A DNA stretch of 64,000 bases, taken from HGM11788 sp964654945. Its GTDB lineage: Bacteria > Bacillota > Clostridia > Lachnospirales > CAG-274. A model generated the notes under the pieces. It saw only the letters and a program-made list of their open reading frames with translations, searched no databases and was not told the origin of the DNA. This document shows, one piece after another, positions 35,386 to 43,775 of the stretch (position 1 is its first letter; each line of letters starts with the position of its first letter). The stretch spans positions 24,627 to 88,626 of the forward strand of contig CAZZLN010000003.1 in NCBI GenBank assembly GCA_964654945.1, written 5' to 3'. The translations under genes were made by a program, and so were the position numbers.

Positions 35386-35417
35386 GATAAATAAAATATT
35401 AAATATAATAAAAAGTA

Positions 35418-35452
35418 TTAACAGCACCTTCAAAATCAGAAGGTGCTGTTAA
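35418..35452. terminator. Second hairpin between convergent cohesin-SLH and aquaporin genes
   Basis: Perfect 14-bp stem TTAACAGCACCTTC / GAAGGTGCTGTTAA with a 7-base loop, about 110 bp past the aquaporin stop. It could terminate transcription from either side. Confidence 0.65.
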
Positions 35453-35562
35453 TATTAACAAAAATTTGTTTTTAGTGAAGCAAGAAAAATAAGACCAATG
35501 GTAAATCTATACCTTTGATAACTTATGAAAGCTGCTTCTTTATAAAATTAAGTGGCATACAA

Positions 35563-36258
35563 TCAATCTTCAGCTTCAAGTGCCTTATAAATAACTGCTG
35601 CAATAATTGCGCCAACAAGAGGACCTACAATGAATACCCAAAGGCATGCAACAGGGTCAGCGTTTCCGTTAATTGCTGCTGCAATTGCTGGGCCTATACT
35701 TCTTGCAGGGTTTACAGATGTGCCTGTAAGACCTATACCAAGAATATGAACAAGAGTAAGTGTAAGACCTATAATAAGACCTCCGAATGAACCATGATTA
35801 GCTTTCTTAGATGTTACACCGAGAATTGTAAGAACAAATATAAATGTAAGAACAACCTCAACAAGCAAGCCTGCGGCAGCACTGCCGTTTACTCCTGCCA
35901 AACCGTTAGAGCCGAAAGCTCCGGTCATATCTGTTACTCCGCCAAGTCCGAATATTGCTGATAGTATGCCTGCTCCTGCAATAGCACCGATAATTTGAGC
36001 AATTACATAACCAACAAATTCACTTACTGTAATGCCTCCGCTTATAAGAACACCAAGTGAAACAGCCGGATTAATATGGCAGCCTGATATATTGCCTACA
36101 CAATATGCCATTCCCACAATAACAAGACCGAATGCAAGAGCTGTCAGTATGTAGCCACAGCCGGCAGCCGCATTGCATCCAACAAGCATAGCCGTTCCGC
36201 ATCCTAAGGTAACCAGTACCATAGTTCCAATAAATTCTGCAACAAGTTTTTTAATCAT
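35563..36258 (-). CDS. Aquaporin Z-type water channel (MIP family)
   Basis: Six-helix membrane channel. The two half-helix motifs are HINPAVSLG and SVNPARSIGPA. The second lacks the Asp after NPAR that marks glycerol facilitators, and the sequence tracks E. coli AqpZ closely (ISGCHINPAV, GYVIAQIIG, TSVNPARS), so water is the likely substrate. Length 231 aa is normal. GGAAGG precedes the start. It has a consensus-like promoter about 200 bp upstream and a structured leader, so expression may be controlled at the RNA level. Confidence 0.92.
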   Translation of the reverse strand: MIKKLVAEFIGTMVLVTLGCGTAMLVGCNAAAGCGYILTALAFGLVIVGMAYCVGNISGCHINPAVSLGVLISGGITVSEFVGYVIAQIIGAIAGAGILSAIFGLGGVTDMTGAFGSNGLAGVNGSAAAGLLVEVVLTFIFVLTILGVTSKKANHGSFGGLIIGLTLTLVHILGIGLTGTSVNPARSIGPAIAAAINGNADPVACLWVFIVGPLVGAIIAAVIYKALEAED

Positions 36259-36520
36259 AAAAAAACCTTCCTTCTATAAAATTTTTATTTTTAAGGCTTT
36301 AAAAATTTTAAAGCATCTTAAACAAATTAATTTATCCCATTTAATTAGGATTGAAATTTTATTTCCATATGGGATATAATTCAATATATACGTAAAATGT
36401 AAAAATTAAGCCGTATATCTGTAATTTTCAATAATTTCAAAATATTTTTCTGTTAGTTATATAATATAATATTATGGGGTTTTTGTCAATATTTGAAATT
36501 TCAAATTTTATACATATTTA
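36259..36520 (-). promoter_or_regulatory. Aquaporin promoter and long structured leader
   Basis: Minus-strand promoter TTGACA (36484-36489), 17-bp spacer, TATTAT (36461-36466). The resulting 5' UTR is about 190 bases. It contains a far-apart inverted repeat ATCCCAT/ATGGGAT (about 36333-36376) and a perfect odd-centred palindrome, GCTTTAAAA-A-TTTTAAAGC (36296-36314), close to the gene. No known riboswitch was recognised. Confidence 0.5.
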
Positions 36521-36524
36521 ATGA

Positions 36525-36558
36525 TTAACTGTTAAACTCCCTTTATAACTGTTAAACT
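36525..36558. repeat. Two direct copies of TAACTGTTAAACT spaced 20 bp
   Basis: Copies start at 36526 and 36546, two helical turns apart, in the non-coding region between the aquaporin and the sugar importer. Each contains a near-palindrome (TTAACTGTTAA in the first). They may be operator sites for an unknown regulator; they lie just upstream of the aquaporin -35. Confidence 0.5.
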
Positions 36559-36598
36559 TATTAATACCGGTAATGAAGAATAAATATAAATAAATTTT

Positions 36599-36629
36599 AG
36601 AAGACTGCGACTGTGGTCTTCTTTTTTTG
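36599..36629 (+). terminator. Orphan terminator in the aquaporin-importer intergenic region
   Basis: Stem AGAAGAC / GTCTTCT with a 10-base loop followed by TTTTTTTG. No plus-strand gene precedes it within 1.2 kb, so it implies a short plus-strand transcript or a decoy between the divergent units. Confidence 0.7.
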
Positions 36630-37068
36630 TTATTCATAAAATTAATGGTAATTTTAACCAAAAAGTATAAAATTGCATAATGTTTTATGTAAAAATGAAA
36701 AAATAATTATAATTATTGCTGATAAAAATAAAATAAGTTGTGAAAATTACTAAAAAATTTATAAAAAACACTTGGCAAGATATATAGTTTTATGTTATAA
36801 TAATAGCACAGGTTATATAAGATATATAGTTTTGCAATAGCAGTAAACTGTTTCTTTTGTGTAAAATGCCAATTAAAATTGTGTTGTTTAATTATTTCTT
36901 TGTGAATATTATCAGAGAGAACATCTTAGACAGGGCAGTTTTTCTGCGACAGGACAGAGAGATTTTTTATTGATTAGGTCATATCATAAAAGTGACTCCC
37001 TTATTGCTTTTATGGCTGTTGACTAAATAATGGACTATATAATACATAAAATTAAAAGGAGGATTTCC
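36630..37068 (+). promoter_or_regulatory. Promoter and ~260-base leader of the carbohydrate importer operon
   Basis: Promoter TTGGCA (36772-36777), 18-bp spacer, TATAAT (36796-36801). The 15-mer AAGATATATAGTTTT occurs in the spacer (36777-36791) and again at 36819-36833, exactly 42 bp later, flanking the likely transcription start: a plausible pair of operator half-sites. The leader also holds a perfect inverted repeat CATAAAAG / CTTTTATG (36985-37014) about 55 bases before the start codon. No gene is visible in this stretch. Confidence 0.55.
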
Positions 37069-38730
37069 ATGAAAAAGAATGTTATCAAACGATTTGTGGC
37101 ATTCGGGTTATCAGTTATGATGATTACAGGGGTTACCGGATGTGGTTATTCAGACTTAAAGCCTAGTCAGGATGGCGGTGATGTTACTGCTAAGCCTGAG
37201 AGCATCAAGGTTATGGCTGATACTATTCTTGAAGAAGCAAATGGACTTCAGGATTTCTGTACTGAATATGAAAGACTTACAGGCATTAAACTTACAGTTG
37301 AAAAGCCTGACCACGCAAAATATTATGAAAAGGTTACACTTTCATTTGCTGCTGAACAGCCTGCAGACATTATTCAGATGGGTTCTACATATTATCCTGA
37401 ACTTGCAAATTCACAGGCTCTCTGGAATATGACAGATGCTTGGGATAACCCTGAATATGATGGTCAGGAAGGCTGGGAAAACAGAGATAAGGTTAAAAAG
37501 ATTATCGACAATGATTATGTTGATGCTTTGAGAATTGACGTTAATGTTCCTGTTCTTGATGAAGAAGGTCAGGCTATTACAGATTCACTTGGTACTCCTG
37601 AAACTGAGTTTAAGGAGCAGCAGTTATATGGTTTCCCAATGGATGCCGGAAATGGTACTGTTACATATGTCAGAAAAGACTGGTTAGATCAGCTTGGCTT
37701 GGAACAGCCAAAAAACTATGAAGAATTTATAGCAATGCTCCAGGCTTTTAAGGATAATGAAGGTGTTGGTATGATTCCTAAGGGTGTTATTCCTCTTACC
37801 GCAGCAGGTCTTTTCCAGGCTGATACACCTTATGATATATATATGAGAGAATTTTATCAGGATGCCAAGCCTGATTTCTATAGAGATAAGGAAACAGGTG
37901 AATATGTAGATGGTTTCTCAGAGCCTGAAATGAAAGCTGCAATTGAAAGAATGAGAGATGCTTATCAGAGAGGTCTTATTGATGCAGAAATCGTAACTAA
38001 TAAAACTTCTACTTGCAGAGATAAGGTTGGTCAGGGTCTTGTTGGAGCATTTAACTACTGGGCAGGTATATGGTCAAAGAAACTTAATAAATCTCTTAAC
38101 AGAGGTGAGCTTGTTGCAATTAGTCCAATAGAAGAAATGAAGTCATTAAATAACAAGGGCGAATGGGTATCAGGCTACACTGAGAGAGTTCCTTCCGCTT
38201 TTGCTATGTCAGTTTATGCTAAGAATAAAAAAGCAATATTTAATCAATTCTTAATGTATTCTCATGATGGCGGCGAAGGTCAGATGTTATTTACTCATGG
38301 TGTTGAAGAAGGTATGATTCCTGAGGATAAGATTACTTACAGCGGAAAGAATGGTCATTATAAGTGGCTTAATGATGAACATACTGAAGCTGAAGCTTTA
38401 AAATACTACAGCAATGAAAAGACTGATGTTGAAAAAGCTATGTATGCACCTGAATTAACCATTACAGAGTGGAATGACCCAATTCCAACAGAACAAGTTG
38501 TTACTGATTCACTTGAAGTATACAGACAGCACAGAGCATTTGCTGCCGTACCTATTGTAACTGATGTAGTTGCTGAAAATCTTGCTGACCTTAATGTTGT
38601 TAAGCAGCAGGTTGTAGCTGAAGCTGTAACAGGAAAGATTACAGCTGATGAAGCCATTGAAGAATATCTTACTGAAGGTGCTTTCTATGTAAGTGAAATT
38701 CTTAATGACTTAAATGGTACTGAGGAATAA
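37069..38730 (+). CDS. Carbohydrate ABC transporter substrate-binding lipoprotein (LplA/YtcQ type)
   Basis: Extracellular sugar receptor tethered by lipid. The lipobox ITGVTGC gives Cys25. The mature protein has the family-1 extracellular solute-binding fold and, at 553 aa, the large size typical of the LplA/YtcQ/YesO-like group, whose known ligands include pectin and hemicellulose oligomers. The start at 37069 follows AAAGGAGG; the ATG at 37030 has no ribosome site. Two permease genes follow. With a GH28 enzyme next door, oligogalacturonide or another pectin fragment is the best guess for the ligand, by context only. Confidence 0.88.
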   Translation: MKKNVIKRFVAFGLSVMMITGVTGCGYSDLKPSQDGGDVTAKPESIKVMADTILEEANGLQDFCTEYERLTGIKLTVEKPDHAKYYEKVTLSFAAEQPADIIQMGSTYYPELANSQALWNMTDAWDNPEYDGQEGWENRDKVKKIIDNDYVDALRIDVNVPVLDEEGQAITDSLGTPETEFKEQQLYGFPMDAGNGTVTYVRKDWLDQLGLEQPKNYEEFIAMLQAFKDNEGVGMIPKGVIPLTAAGLFQADTPYDIYMREFYQDAKPDFYRDKETGEYVDGFSEPEMKAAIERMRDAYQRGLIDAEIVTNKTSTCRDKVGQGLVGAFNYWAGIWSKKLNKSLNRGELVAISPIEEMKSLNNKGEWVSGYTERVPSAFAMSVYAKNKKAIFNQFLMYSHDGGEGQMLFTHGVEEGMIPEDKITYSGKNGHYKWLNDEHTEAEALKYYSNEKTDVEKAMYAPELTITEWNDPIPTEQVVTDSLEVYRQHRAFAAVPIVTDVVAENLADLNVVKQQVVAEAVTGKITADEAIEEYLTEGAFYVSEILNDLNGTEE

Positions 38731-38834
38731 TTTTCGAATTAAAATATATGAGTACTGTGGTATATATTACAGCTTAAAACTGTAAATCTATACGGGGTGC
38801 TTATGATAAATCTTAAATGAAAGGATGTTTATAT

Positions 38835-39842
38835 ATGGCTAAAACTCCAGATACAGCTCAGTTTGATCATATTGTAGTTAAAGAGCCTAGTGTTACGGAA
38901 CGTATGTACAAGTACAGATATTTCTATCTTATGTTCATTCCTGTTGCTGTAGTATTATTTATTTTCTATTATTGGCCAATGGCCGGTATCAGATTTGCAT
39001 TTTCAACTTATAAATTAAAGCAAATTGCTACTCAGGCAGGTCCCGATTACAGTATTGGCTTGGGCAACTTTGCTAAATTGCTTGATTCTCCGCCATTTCT
39101 TGCGGCATTAAGCAATACATTAATTTTGAGTTTGGTTAAGTTAATACTTTCAACTGTTGTTACTGTTGGTATTGCACTTTTACTTAATGAAATAGGCAAT
39201 ATGTGGTTTAAAAAGATTGTACAGACTGTGCTTTATCTTCCACATTTCTTATCTTGGGTAGTTGCAGCTTCTATATTTATGCTTCTTCTTTCAGCAGGTA
39301 CTGATGCTTCCGGCGAAAGTTCAGCAAATATGGGATTTATTAATGCAATTATATGGAATATATGTAATTTATTTGGTGTTAAATATCAGGCAATCGATTT
39401 CGTATCTGAGAGCAGTACATGGCGTGGCGTATGGTACATAATGAACTTGTGGAAAGAAACCGGTTGGGGAACAATTATTTACTTAGCTGCTTTATCAGGC
39501 ATAAGTCCTGATTTATATGAAGCTGCGGAAATTGATGGTGCAGGCAGAATTAAGCAGACTTGGTATATTACCATTCCATCACTTATGAATACTATATTAG
39601 TTGTATTTATTCTTAATCTTGCTAAGATTATGAATATTTTTGAATCTGTATTCGTACTTTACAACTCACTTGTTTATGATGTATCTGATGTTATTCAGAC
39701 TTATACATATCGTGTTGGTATCGTTGGCAACAACTATGGTTATTCTACAGCAATCGGTTTGTTCAAATCCGTTATCTCTCTTATTCTTGTTACTGCTTCT
39801 GATGCAATAAGCAAGAAAATCAGAGGCTATGGTATTGTATAG
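38835..39842 (+). CDS. Carbohydrate ABC transporter permease (LplB type)
   Basis: First membrane subunit of the importer, with six hydrophobic segments after a short cytoplasmic start. The permease motif for ATPase docking is EAAEIDGAGRIKQTWYITIP. The start at 38835 follows AAAGGA with 9-base spacing; the ATG at 38817 is inside that stretch. The 335-aa length is typical of LplB/YtcP-type permeases. It is 18 bp from the second permease gene. Confidence 0.92.
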   Translation: MAKTPDTAQFDHIVVKEPSVTERMYKYRYFYLMFIPVAVVLFIFYYWPMAGIRFAFSTYKLKQIATQAGPDYSIGLGNFAKLLDSPPFLAALSNTLILSLVKLILSTVVTVGIALLLNEIGNMWFKKIVQTVLYLPHFLSWVVAASIFMLLLSAGTDASGESSANMGFINAIIWNICNLFGVKYQAIDFVSESSTWRGVWYIMNLWKETGWGTIIYLAALSGISPDLYEAAEIDGAGRIKQTWYITIPSLMNTILVVFILNLAKIMNIFESVFVLYNSLVYDVSDVIQTYTYRVGIVGNNYGYSTAIGLFKSVISLILVTASDAISKKIRGYGIV

Positions 39843-39859
39843 GAAAGGGGATATTATTT

Positions 39860-40828
39860 ATGACTAAAAAATTTAATTTGTTTAGTAAACAATATGCTGC
39901 CCGTTCCTGGTTTGTATTGTTTAACACATTATTCTTTATTCTTCTTATGATTGTTATGATTGTGCCAATCTGGAAGATATTCTGTGATTCAATGGTTAAT
40001 TCCACAGTATACGGTATTAATCTTATTCCAAAGGGTCTTGATTCAGATGCTTATAAGCAGTTATATGCTCAATTGACAGCAGGCGGTATGGAAGATGTTG
40101 CTGCTGATGCTCAGGCTACAATTGATGCAACAAAATGGTTTAATCCGGTTGCCTATAAGATGATTCTTACTCAGAAATCATTGTATATGCCGTTTTTGAT
40201 TTCTATTTATACAACAGCAATGACTACATTCTTAGGCTTATTAATTTCTACACTTGGTGCTTATGTTCTTATTCAGAAAGATATGCCCGGTGTTAAGTTA
40301 TTCAGTTATGCAATGTTATTTACAATGATATTTAACGGCGGTCTTATCCCTACATTCTTGGTTATGAAGAATATTGGTTTACTTAACTCTTTATGGGCAG
40401 TTATTCTTCCAATGTCTATGAATGTATATAATTTAGTACTTATGAGAAGTTTCTTTGAAGGTATACCTTCAAGCTTATTTGAAGCTGCTGAAATTGATGG
40501 ATGCACTCCAATGGGTATTTTCTTTAAGATTGTACTTCCATTGTCAAAGGCTGCTCTTGCATCAATAGGTTTATTCTTTGCTGTTGCTGCATGGTCAGAG
40601 TACTTCCACTATGTAATTTATATTTCTGATACCAGTTTATACAATTTCCAGTATAAATTAAGAGATCTTTTCGCTGATAAACAGGAAAGCTTTGATGGCA
40701 TTGATATTAACGTAAACACTCTTAAAAGTGCGGCCGTTATTGTATCTATTGTACCGTTTATGTTTATTTATCCATTCTGTCAGAAATACTTTATGACAGG
40801 TGTTACTATGGGTGCTGTTAAGGAATAA
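39860..40828 (+). CDS. Carbohydrate ABC transporter permease (LplC/YtcP type)
   Basis: Second membrane subunit. The ATPase-docking loop reads EAAEIDGCTPMGIFFKIVLP. Six hydrophobic helices; 322 aa. It has AAAGGGG as ribosome site. No ATPase gene follows; a terminator comes directly after, so the importer must borrow a multitask ATPase of the MsmX/MsmK kind, as LplABC-type systems generally do. Confidence 0.92.
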   Translation: MTKKFNLFSKQYAARSWFVLFNTLFFILLMIVMIVPIWKIFCDSMVNSTVYGINLIPKGLDSDAYKQLYAQLTAGGMEDVAADAQATIDATKWFNPVAYKMILTQKSLYMPFLISIYTTAMTTFLGLLISTLGAYVLIQKDMPGVKLFSYAMLFTMIFNGGLIPTFLVMKNIGLLNSLWAVILPMSMNVYNLVLMRSFFEGIPSSLFEAAEIDGCTPMGIFFKIVLPLSKAALASIGLFFAVAAWSEYFHYVIYISDTSLYNFQYKLRDLFADKQESFDGIDINVNTLKSAAVIVSIVPFMFIYPFCQKYFMTGVTMGAVKE

Positions 40829-40839
40829 TTTTAAAATGT

Positions 40840-40869
40840 GTGCCTTTGCTTCGGCAGAGGCACTTTTTT
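40840..40869 (+). terminator. Terminator with TTCG tetraloop after importer genes
   Basis: Stem GTGCCTTTGC / GCAGAGGCAC (one G-U) closing a TTCG loop, then CTTTTTTATT. A very stable hairpin; it may be leaky, since the next gene follows within 20 bp with no clear promoter. Confidence 0.88.
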
Positions 40870-40885
40870 ATTAAGGAGATTTAAT

Positions 40886-41872
40886 ATGAATTCTGAATAC
40901 AACAGTTTTTCTTTTATTAAAAATAGTTTAGATAATTGTGTTCAACATAGATTTAATGGTAAGACAATTAGTGATTTTGAATTTTGGAAAAATAATATGA
41001 GAATAAAATTGTCAAAGATTTTAGGCTTGGATAAAATGAAACCTGATATAAAAAATAATGAGTTTATATTTAAAAAAGATTATAAAAATTATACTTTAGA
41101 AAAATATGTTTTAAATACACTTAGAAATCTTAAAATGCCTTATTATAAGCTTACTCCTAAAAATGGCTGCAATAAAGCTGTTATTGCAATACATGGACAT
41201 GGAAGTGACGGAAAAGAGGGTCTGGCAGGCTTTGAAGGTGAGAGCTTTAAATCAAATATAGTTAAATTTAATTATTCCTATGGCTATGATTTTTTGAATA
41301 AAGGGTATACTGTATATATTCCTGATCTTCCGGGTGCCGGTGAAAGAATGTTGGGTATTTATGGAGATAAAAGAGCAGAGTGCAGCGATATAAATAATGC
41401 TCTTATTAGTATGGGAATGTGTCTTCAGGGTATTATTCTTTCTGAAATGAAAATTTTGCTGGATTTAATATCTGAGAAATATGAATATATTGGCTGCTGT
41501 GGTTTTTCAGGGGGTGCAAATTGCGGAATTTGGCTTTCTGCAATGGATGACAGACTAAGCTTTTGTGTTATAAGCGGTTTTTTTCACAGCTTTAAGGACA
41601 CATTGCTGTATACAAACAGATGCGGATGTAATTTTGTGCCCAAATTATGGGAAGTAGCCGATATGGGTGACTTGCTTGCTGTGGCAGCACCTCTTGATAT
41701 ATATATTGAAACCGGAAAGTATGATAAGCTTAACGGGGTAAGGGGCATTGATGGTGTGTTGGAGCAGCTGGAAATTGCAAACACAGCTTATGCTGTTTTT
41801 AACAAAAAGCTTACTATAAATATATGTGATGGAGAACATAAATGGTTTGGAAGCATATTAGATAAAATATAA
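40886..41872 (+). CDS. Alpha/beta hydrolase (dienelactone hydrolase/acetylesterase-like)
   Basis: Cytoplasmic serine hydrolase (no signal peptide). The oxyanion region is IAIHGHGSDGKEG, the nucleophile elbow is GFSGG, and the likely catalytic His is in DGEHKWFG. The N-terminal helix FEFWKNNMRIKLSKILGLD resembles abhydrolase families linked to polysaccharide loci. The start at 40886 follows AAGGAG. At 328 aa it sits between the importer and the GH28 gene, so removal of acetyl or methyl esters from imported pectin fragments is plausible; this is inferred, not shown. Confidence 0.7.
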   Translation: MNSEYNSFSFIKNSLDNCVQHRFNGKTISDFEFWKNNMRIKLSKILGLDKMKPDIKNNEFIFKKDYKNYTLEKYVLNTLRNLKMPYYKLTPKNGCNKAVIAIHGHGSDGKEGLAGFEGESFKSNIVKFNYSYGYDFLNKGYTVYIPDLPGAGERMLGIYGDKRAECSDINNALISMGMCLQGIILSEMKILLDLISEKYEYIGCCGFSGGANCGIWLSAMDDRLSFCVISGFFHSFKDTLLYTNRCGCNFVPKLWEVADMGDLLAVAAPLDIYIETGKYDKLNGVRGIDGVLEQLEIANTAYAVFNKKLTINICDGEHKWFGSILDKI

Positions 41873-41922
41873 AAATTATGATATTAAAATTTGTAAATTT
41901 TTGATTAAATAATTAAAATGTG

Positions 41923-41951
41923 TTGAAACATAATTAGTAATATGTTACAAT
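41923..41951 (+). promoter_or_regulatory. Promoter of the polygalacturonase gene
   Basis: TTGAAA (41923-41928), 17-bp spacer, TACAAT (41946-41951), about 30 bases upstream of the ribosome site. Confidence 0.7.
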
Positions 41952-41986
41952 ATAAGTACAAATATATTAAATGGAGGTAAGTATTT

Positions 41987-43348
41987 ATGGCAATTATTAA
42001 CATTATTGATTGTGGTGCTGTTGCAGATGGAAAGACTTCTTGTACTAAGGCAATCGCAGCTGCTGTTGAAAAATGTGTTGAATTAGGCGGAGGAACTGTT
42101 TTTGTGCCTGCAGGTACATATCTTACCGGTCCTATATTTTTAAAAAGCAATATTGAATTAAATCTTGAAGCCGGTGCTACGCTTTTATTCTCAAATGATA
42201 TGTCTGAATATCCAGTTGTAGAATCACGCTGGGAAGGTATTAAGAGAGAATGTTTTGCATCTCTTATTAATGCTTATAATGCAGAAAATGTTTCTATTAC
42301 AGGCAGAGGTAAGCTTGACGGACAGGGTCAGTTCTGGTGGAATCTTTTTAAAGACAAGGCAAAATATTATGAAGAATATACTTATCCAAGACCAAAGATG
42401 ATTGCACCTTATGAATGTAAGAATGTTTTAATAAAGGGTGTAACTCTTGTTAATTCTCCAAGTTGGACAGTAAATCCTATTCTTTCTGATAATATTACTA
42501 TTGACAATGTAACTATTAAAAATCCTTATGATTCACCAAATACCGATGGTATTGATCCTGATTCTTGTACTAATATTCATATTTCTAACTGTCATATTGA
42601 TGTTGGTGATGACTGTATTGCTATTAAGGCCGGTACAGAAGATACTGAAGAAAGAATTCCTTGTAAGAACATTACTATAACTAACTGCACAATGGTTCAT
42701 GGTCATGGCGGTGTAGTTTTAGGCTCTGAAATGAGCGGAAGTATTGTTAATGTAACAATTTCTAACTGTGTATTTGAAAATACAGACAGAGGTATAAGAC
42801 TTAAATCAAGAAGATTCAGAGGCGGTGTAGTAGAGGATATTAGAGTTGATAATGTTGTAATGGAAAATGTACTTTGTCCATTTATTGCTAATCTTTACTA
42901 TATGTGGGGACCTAGAGGTATGGACCCTGAAACCTGTGACAAAAATCCTGCTCCTGTTACAAAAGACACTCCTGCATTCAGAAGACTGCATTTTGCCAAT
43001 ATGACTTGTAAGAGAGTTAATGCTGCTGCCGGATTTTTCTATGGTCTTGCTGAAATGTATGTTGAAGATTGTACATTTGAAAATGTATATATTGAAATGG
43101 CTGATGATGCAGTACCGGGTATTCCTGCAATGCTTGTTGGTGCTGAAGAAGTTAAGCAGGAAGGTTTCTTTATGTGCAACACAAAAGGAGTTAAGTTTAA
43201 CAATGTAACAGTTGTTGGTGTTGATGGTCCTGCTTTTGAAATTCAGAATAGTGAAGATATGGTTCTTTCTAACTGTATTAATAAAAACAACAGATCAGGC
43301 GGTGAGCTTGTAAAACAGATTAATACTAAGAATATCACTATTAAGTAA
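41987..43348 (+). CDS. Glycoside hydrolase family 28 polygalacturonase, cytoplasmic
   Basis: Hydrolyses alpha-1,4 bonds between galacturonic acid residues on a right-handed parallel beta-helix. Active-site motifs: NTDGIDPDS (first Asp), GDDCIAIKAG (Asp pair), GHGGVVLGSE (His) and RGIRLKSR (substrate carboxylate Arg/Lys). The protein starts directly with the pectate-lyase-like DCGAVADGKTS repeat and has no signal peptide, so it acts in the cytoplasm, most likely as an exo-enzyme on imported oligogalacturonides. GGAGG precedes the ATG. At 453 aa it is typical of the exo-type bacterial enzymes. A terminator follows about 140 bp downstream. Confidence 0.93.
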   Translation: MAIINIIDCGAVADGKTSCTKAIAAAVEKCVELGGGTVFVPAGTYLTGPIFLKSNIELNLEAGATLLFSNDMSEYPVVESRWEGIKRECFASLINAYNAENVSITGRGKLDGQGQFWWNLFKDKAKYYEEYTYPRPKMIAPYECKNVLIKGVTLVNSPSWTVNPILSDNITIDNVTIKNPYDSPNTDGIDPDSCTNIHISNCHIDVGDDCIAIKAGTEDTEERIPCKNITITNCTMVHGHGGVVLGSEMSGSIVNVTISNCVFENTDRGIRLKSRRFRGGVVEDIRVDNVVMENVLCPFIANLYYMWGPRGMDPETCDKNPAPVTKDTPAFRRLHFANMTCKRVNAAAGFFYGLAEMYVEDCTFENVYIEMADDAVPGIPAMLVGAEEVKQEGFFMCNTKGVKFNNVTVVGVDGPAFEIQNSEDMVLSNCINKNNRSGGELVKQINTKNITIK

Positions 43349-43489
43349 TAAAACTTATGGCATATGGTTTGTATCATTAAGAAATTAAGTGTTCGTAAAA
43401 ATTGAGCAGCTATAGAGAATAAACAGGTCTTTTATAGCAGAAATTTTAAAATGCTTTTTAATGAAAATACAATATAAATTTATAATGAG

Positions 43490-43533
43490 TAAAAGCCTTG
43501 AGAGTAAGCGAAAGCCGAAATCAAGGCTTTTTG
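43490..43533 (+). terminator. Terminator downstream of polygalacturonase
   Basis: Stem AAAAGCCTTGA / TCAAGGCTTTTT with a 19-base loop that can itself fold; ends in TTTTTGG. Confidence 0.75.
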
Positions 43534-43723
43534 GCAATAATTAGTAATTTAAGAAATTAAACTGAGATGACAGGTTACTGAGCCGTCAGGCAAGGTAGTT
43601 ATATTCCCTTAAAAGCAAGGGCAAAATGTTATAAAAGAACATTTTGAAATAAGAACAAAGTTCTTATAATATACAGTTTTGTGTTAAATAAAATCTTAGA
43701 TAAATAAAATCTAAATAAAACTA

Positions 43724-43752
43724 TTGTAATTTTACTGATTTTGTGTTTTAAT
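43724..43752 (+). promoter_or_regulatory. Candidate promoter of stalk-domain protein gene
   Basis: TTGTAA (43724-43729), 17-bp spacer, TTTAAT (43747-43752), 9 bases before AAAGGAG. Confidence 0.5.
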
Positions 43753-43775
43753 AGTAGAGTAAAGGAGTGTGTAAT

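Larger units (their letters stand above)
43349..43775 (+). other. Non-coding region between GH28 and stalk-domain genes
   Basis: Holds a terminator (43491-43532) and then three closely spaced hairpins: CCCTT/AAGGG (about 43608-43624), AAAATGTT/AACATTTT (about 43623-43648) and AAGAAC/GTTCTT (about 43654-43668). A promoter lies just upstream of the next gene. The hairpin cluster could be a structured RNA leader; I do not recognise the class. Confidence 0.5.

Noticed and set aside
37030..37068. Earlier ATG for the importer binding protein
   Set aside because: It has no ribosome site and would mask the lipoprotein signal peptide, which starts at 37069 after AAAGGAGG.
43560..43600. Possible c-di-GMP or T-box leader
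   Set aside because: The conserved cores (such as the GEMM GACGCAAAG stretch or the T-box GGTGG-ACCGCG bulge) are not present.
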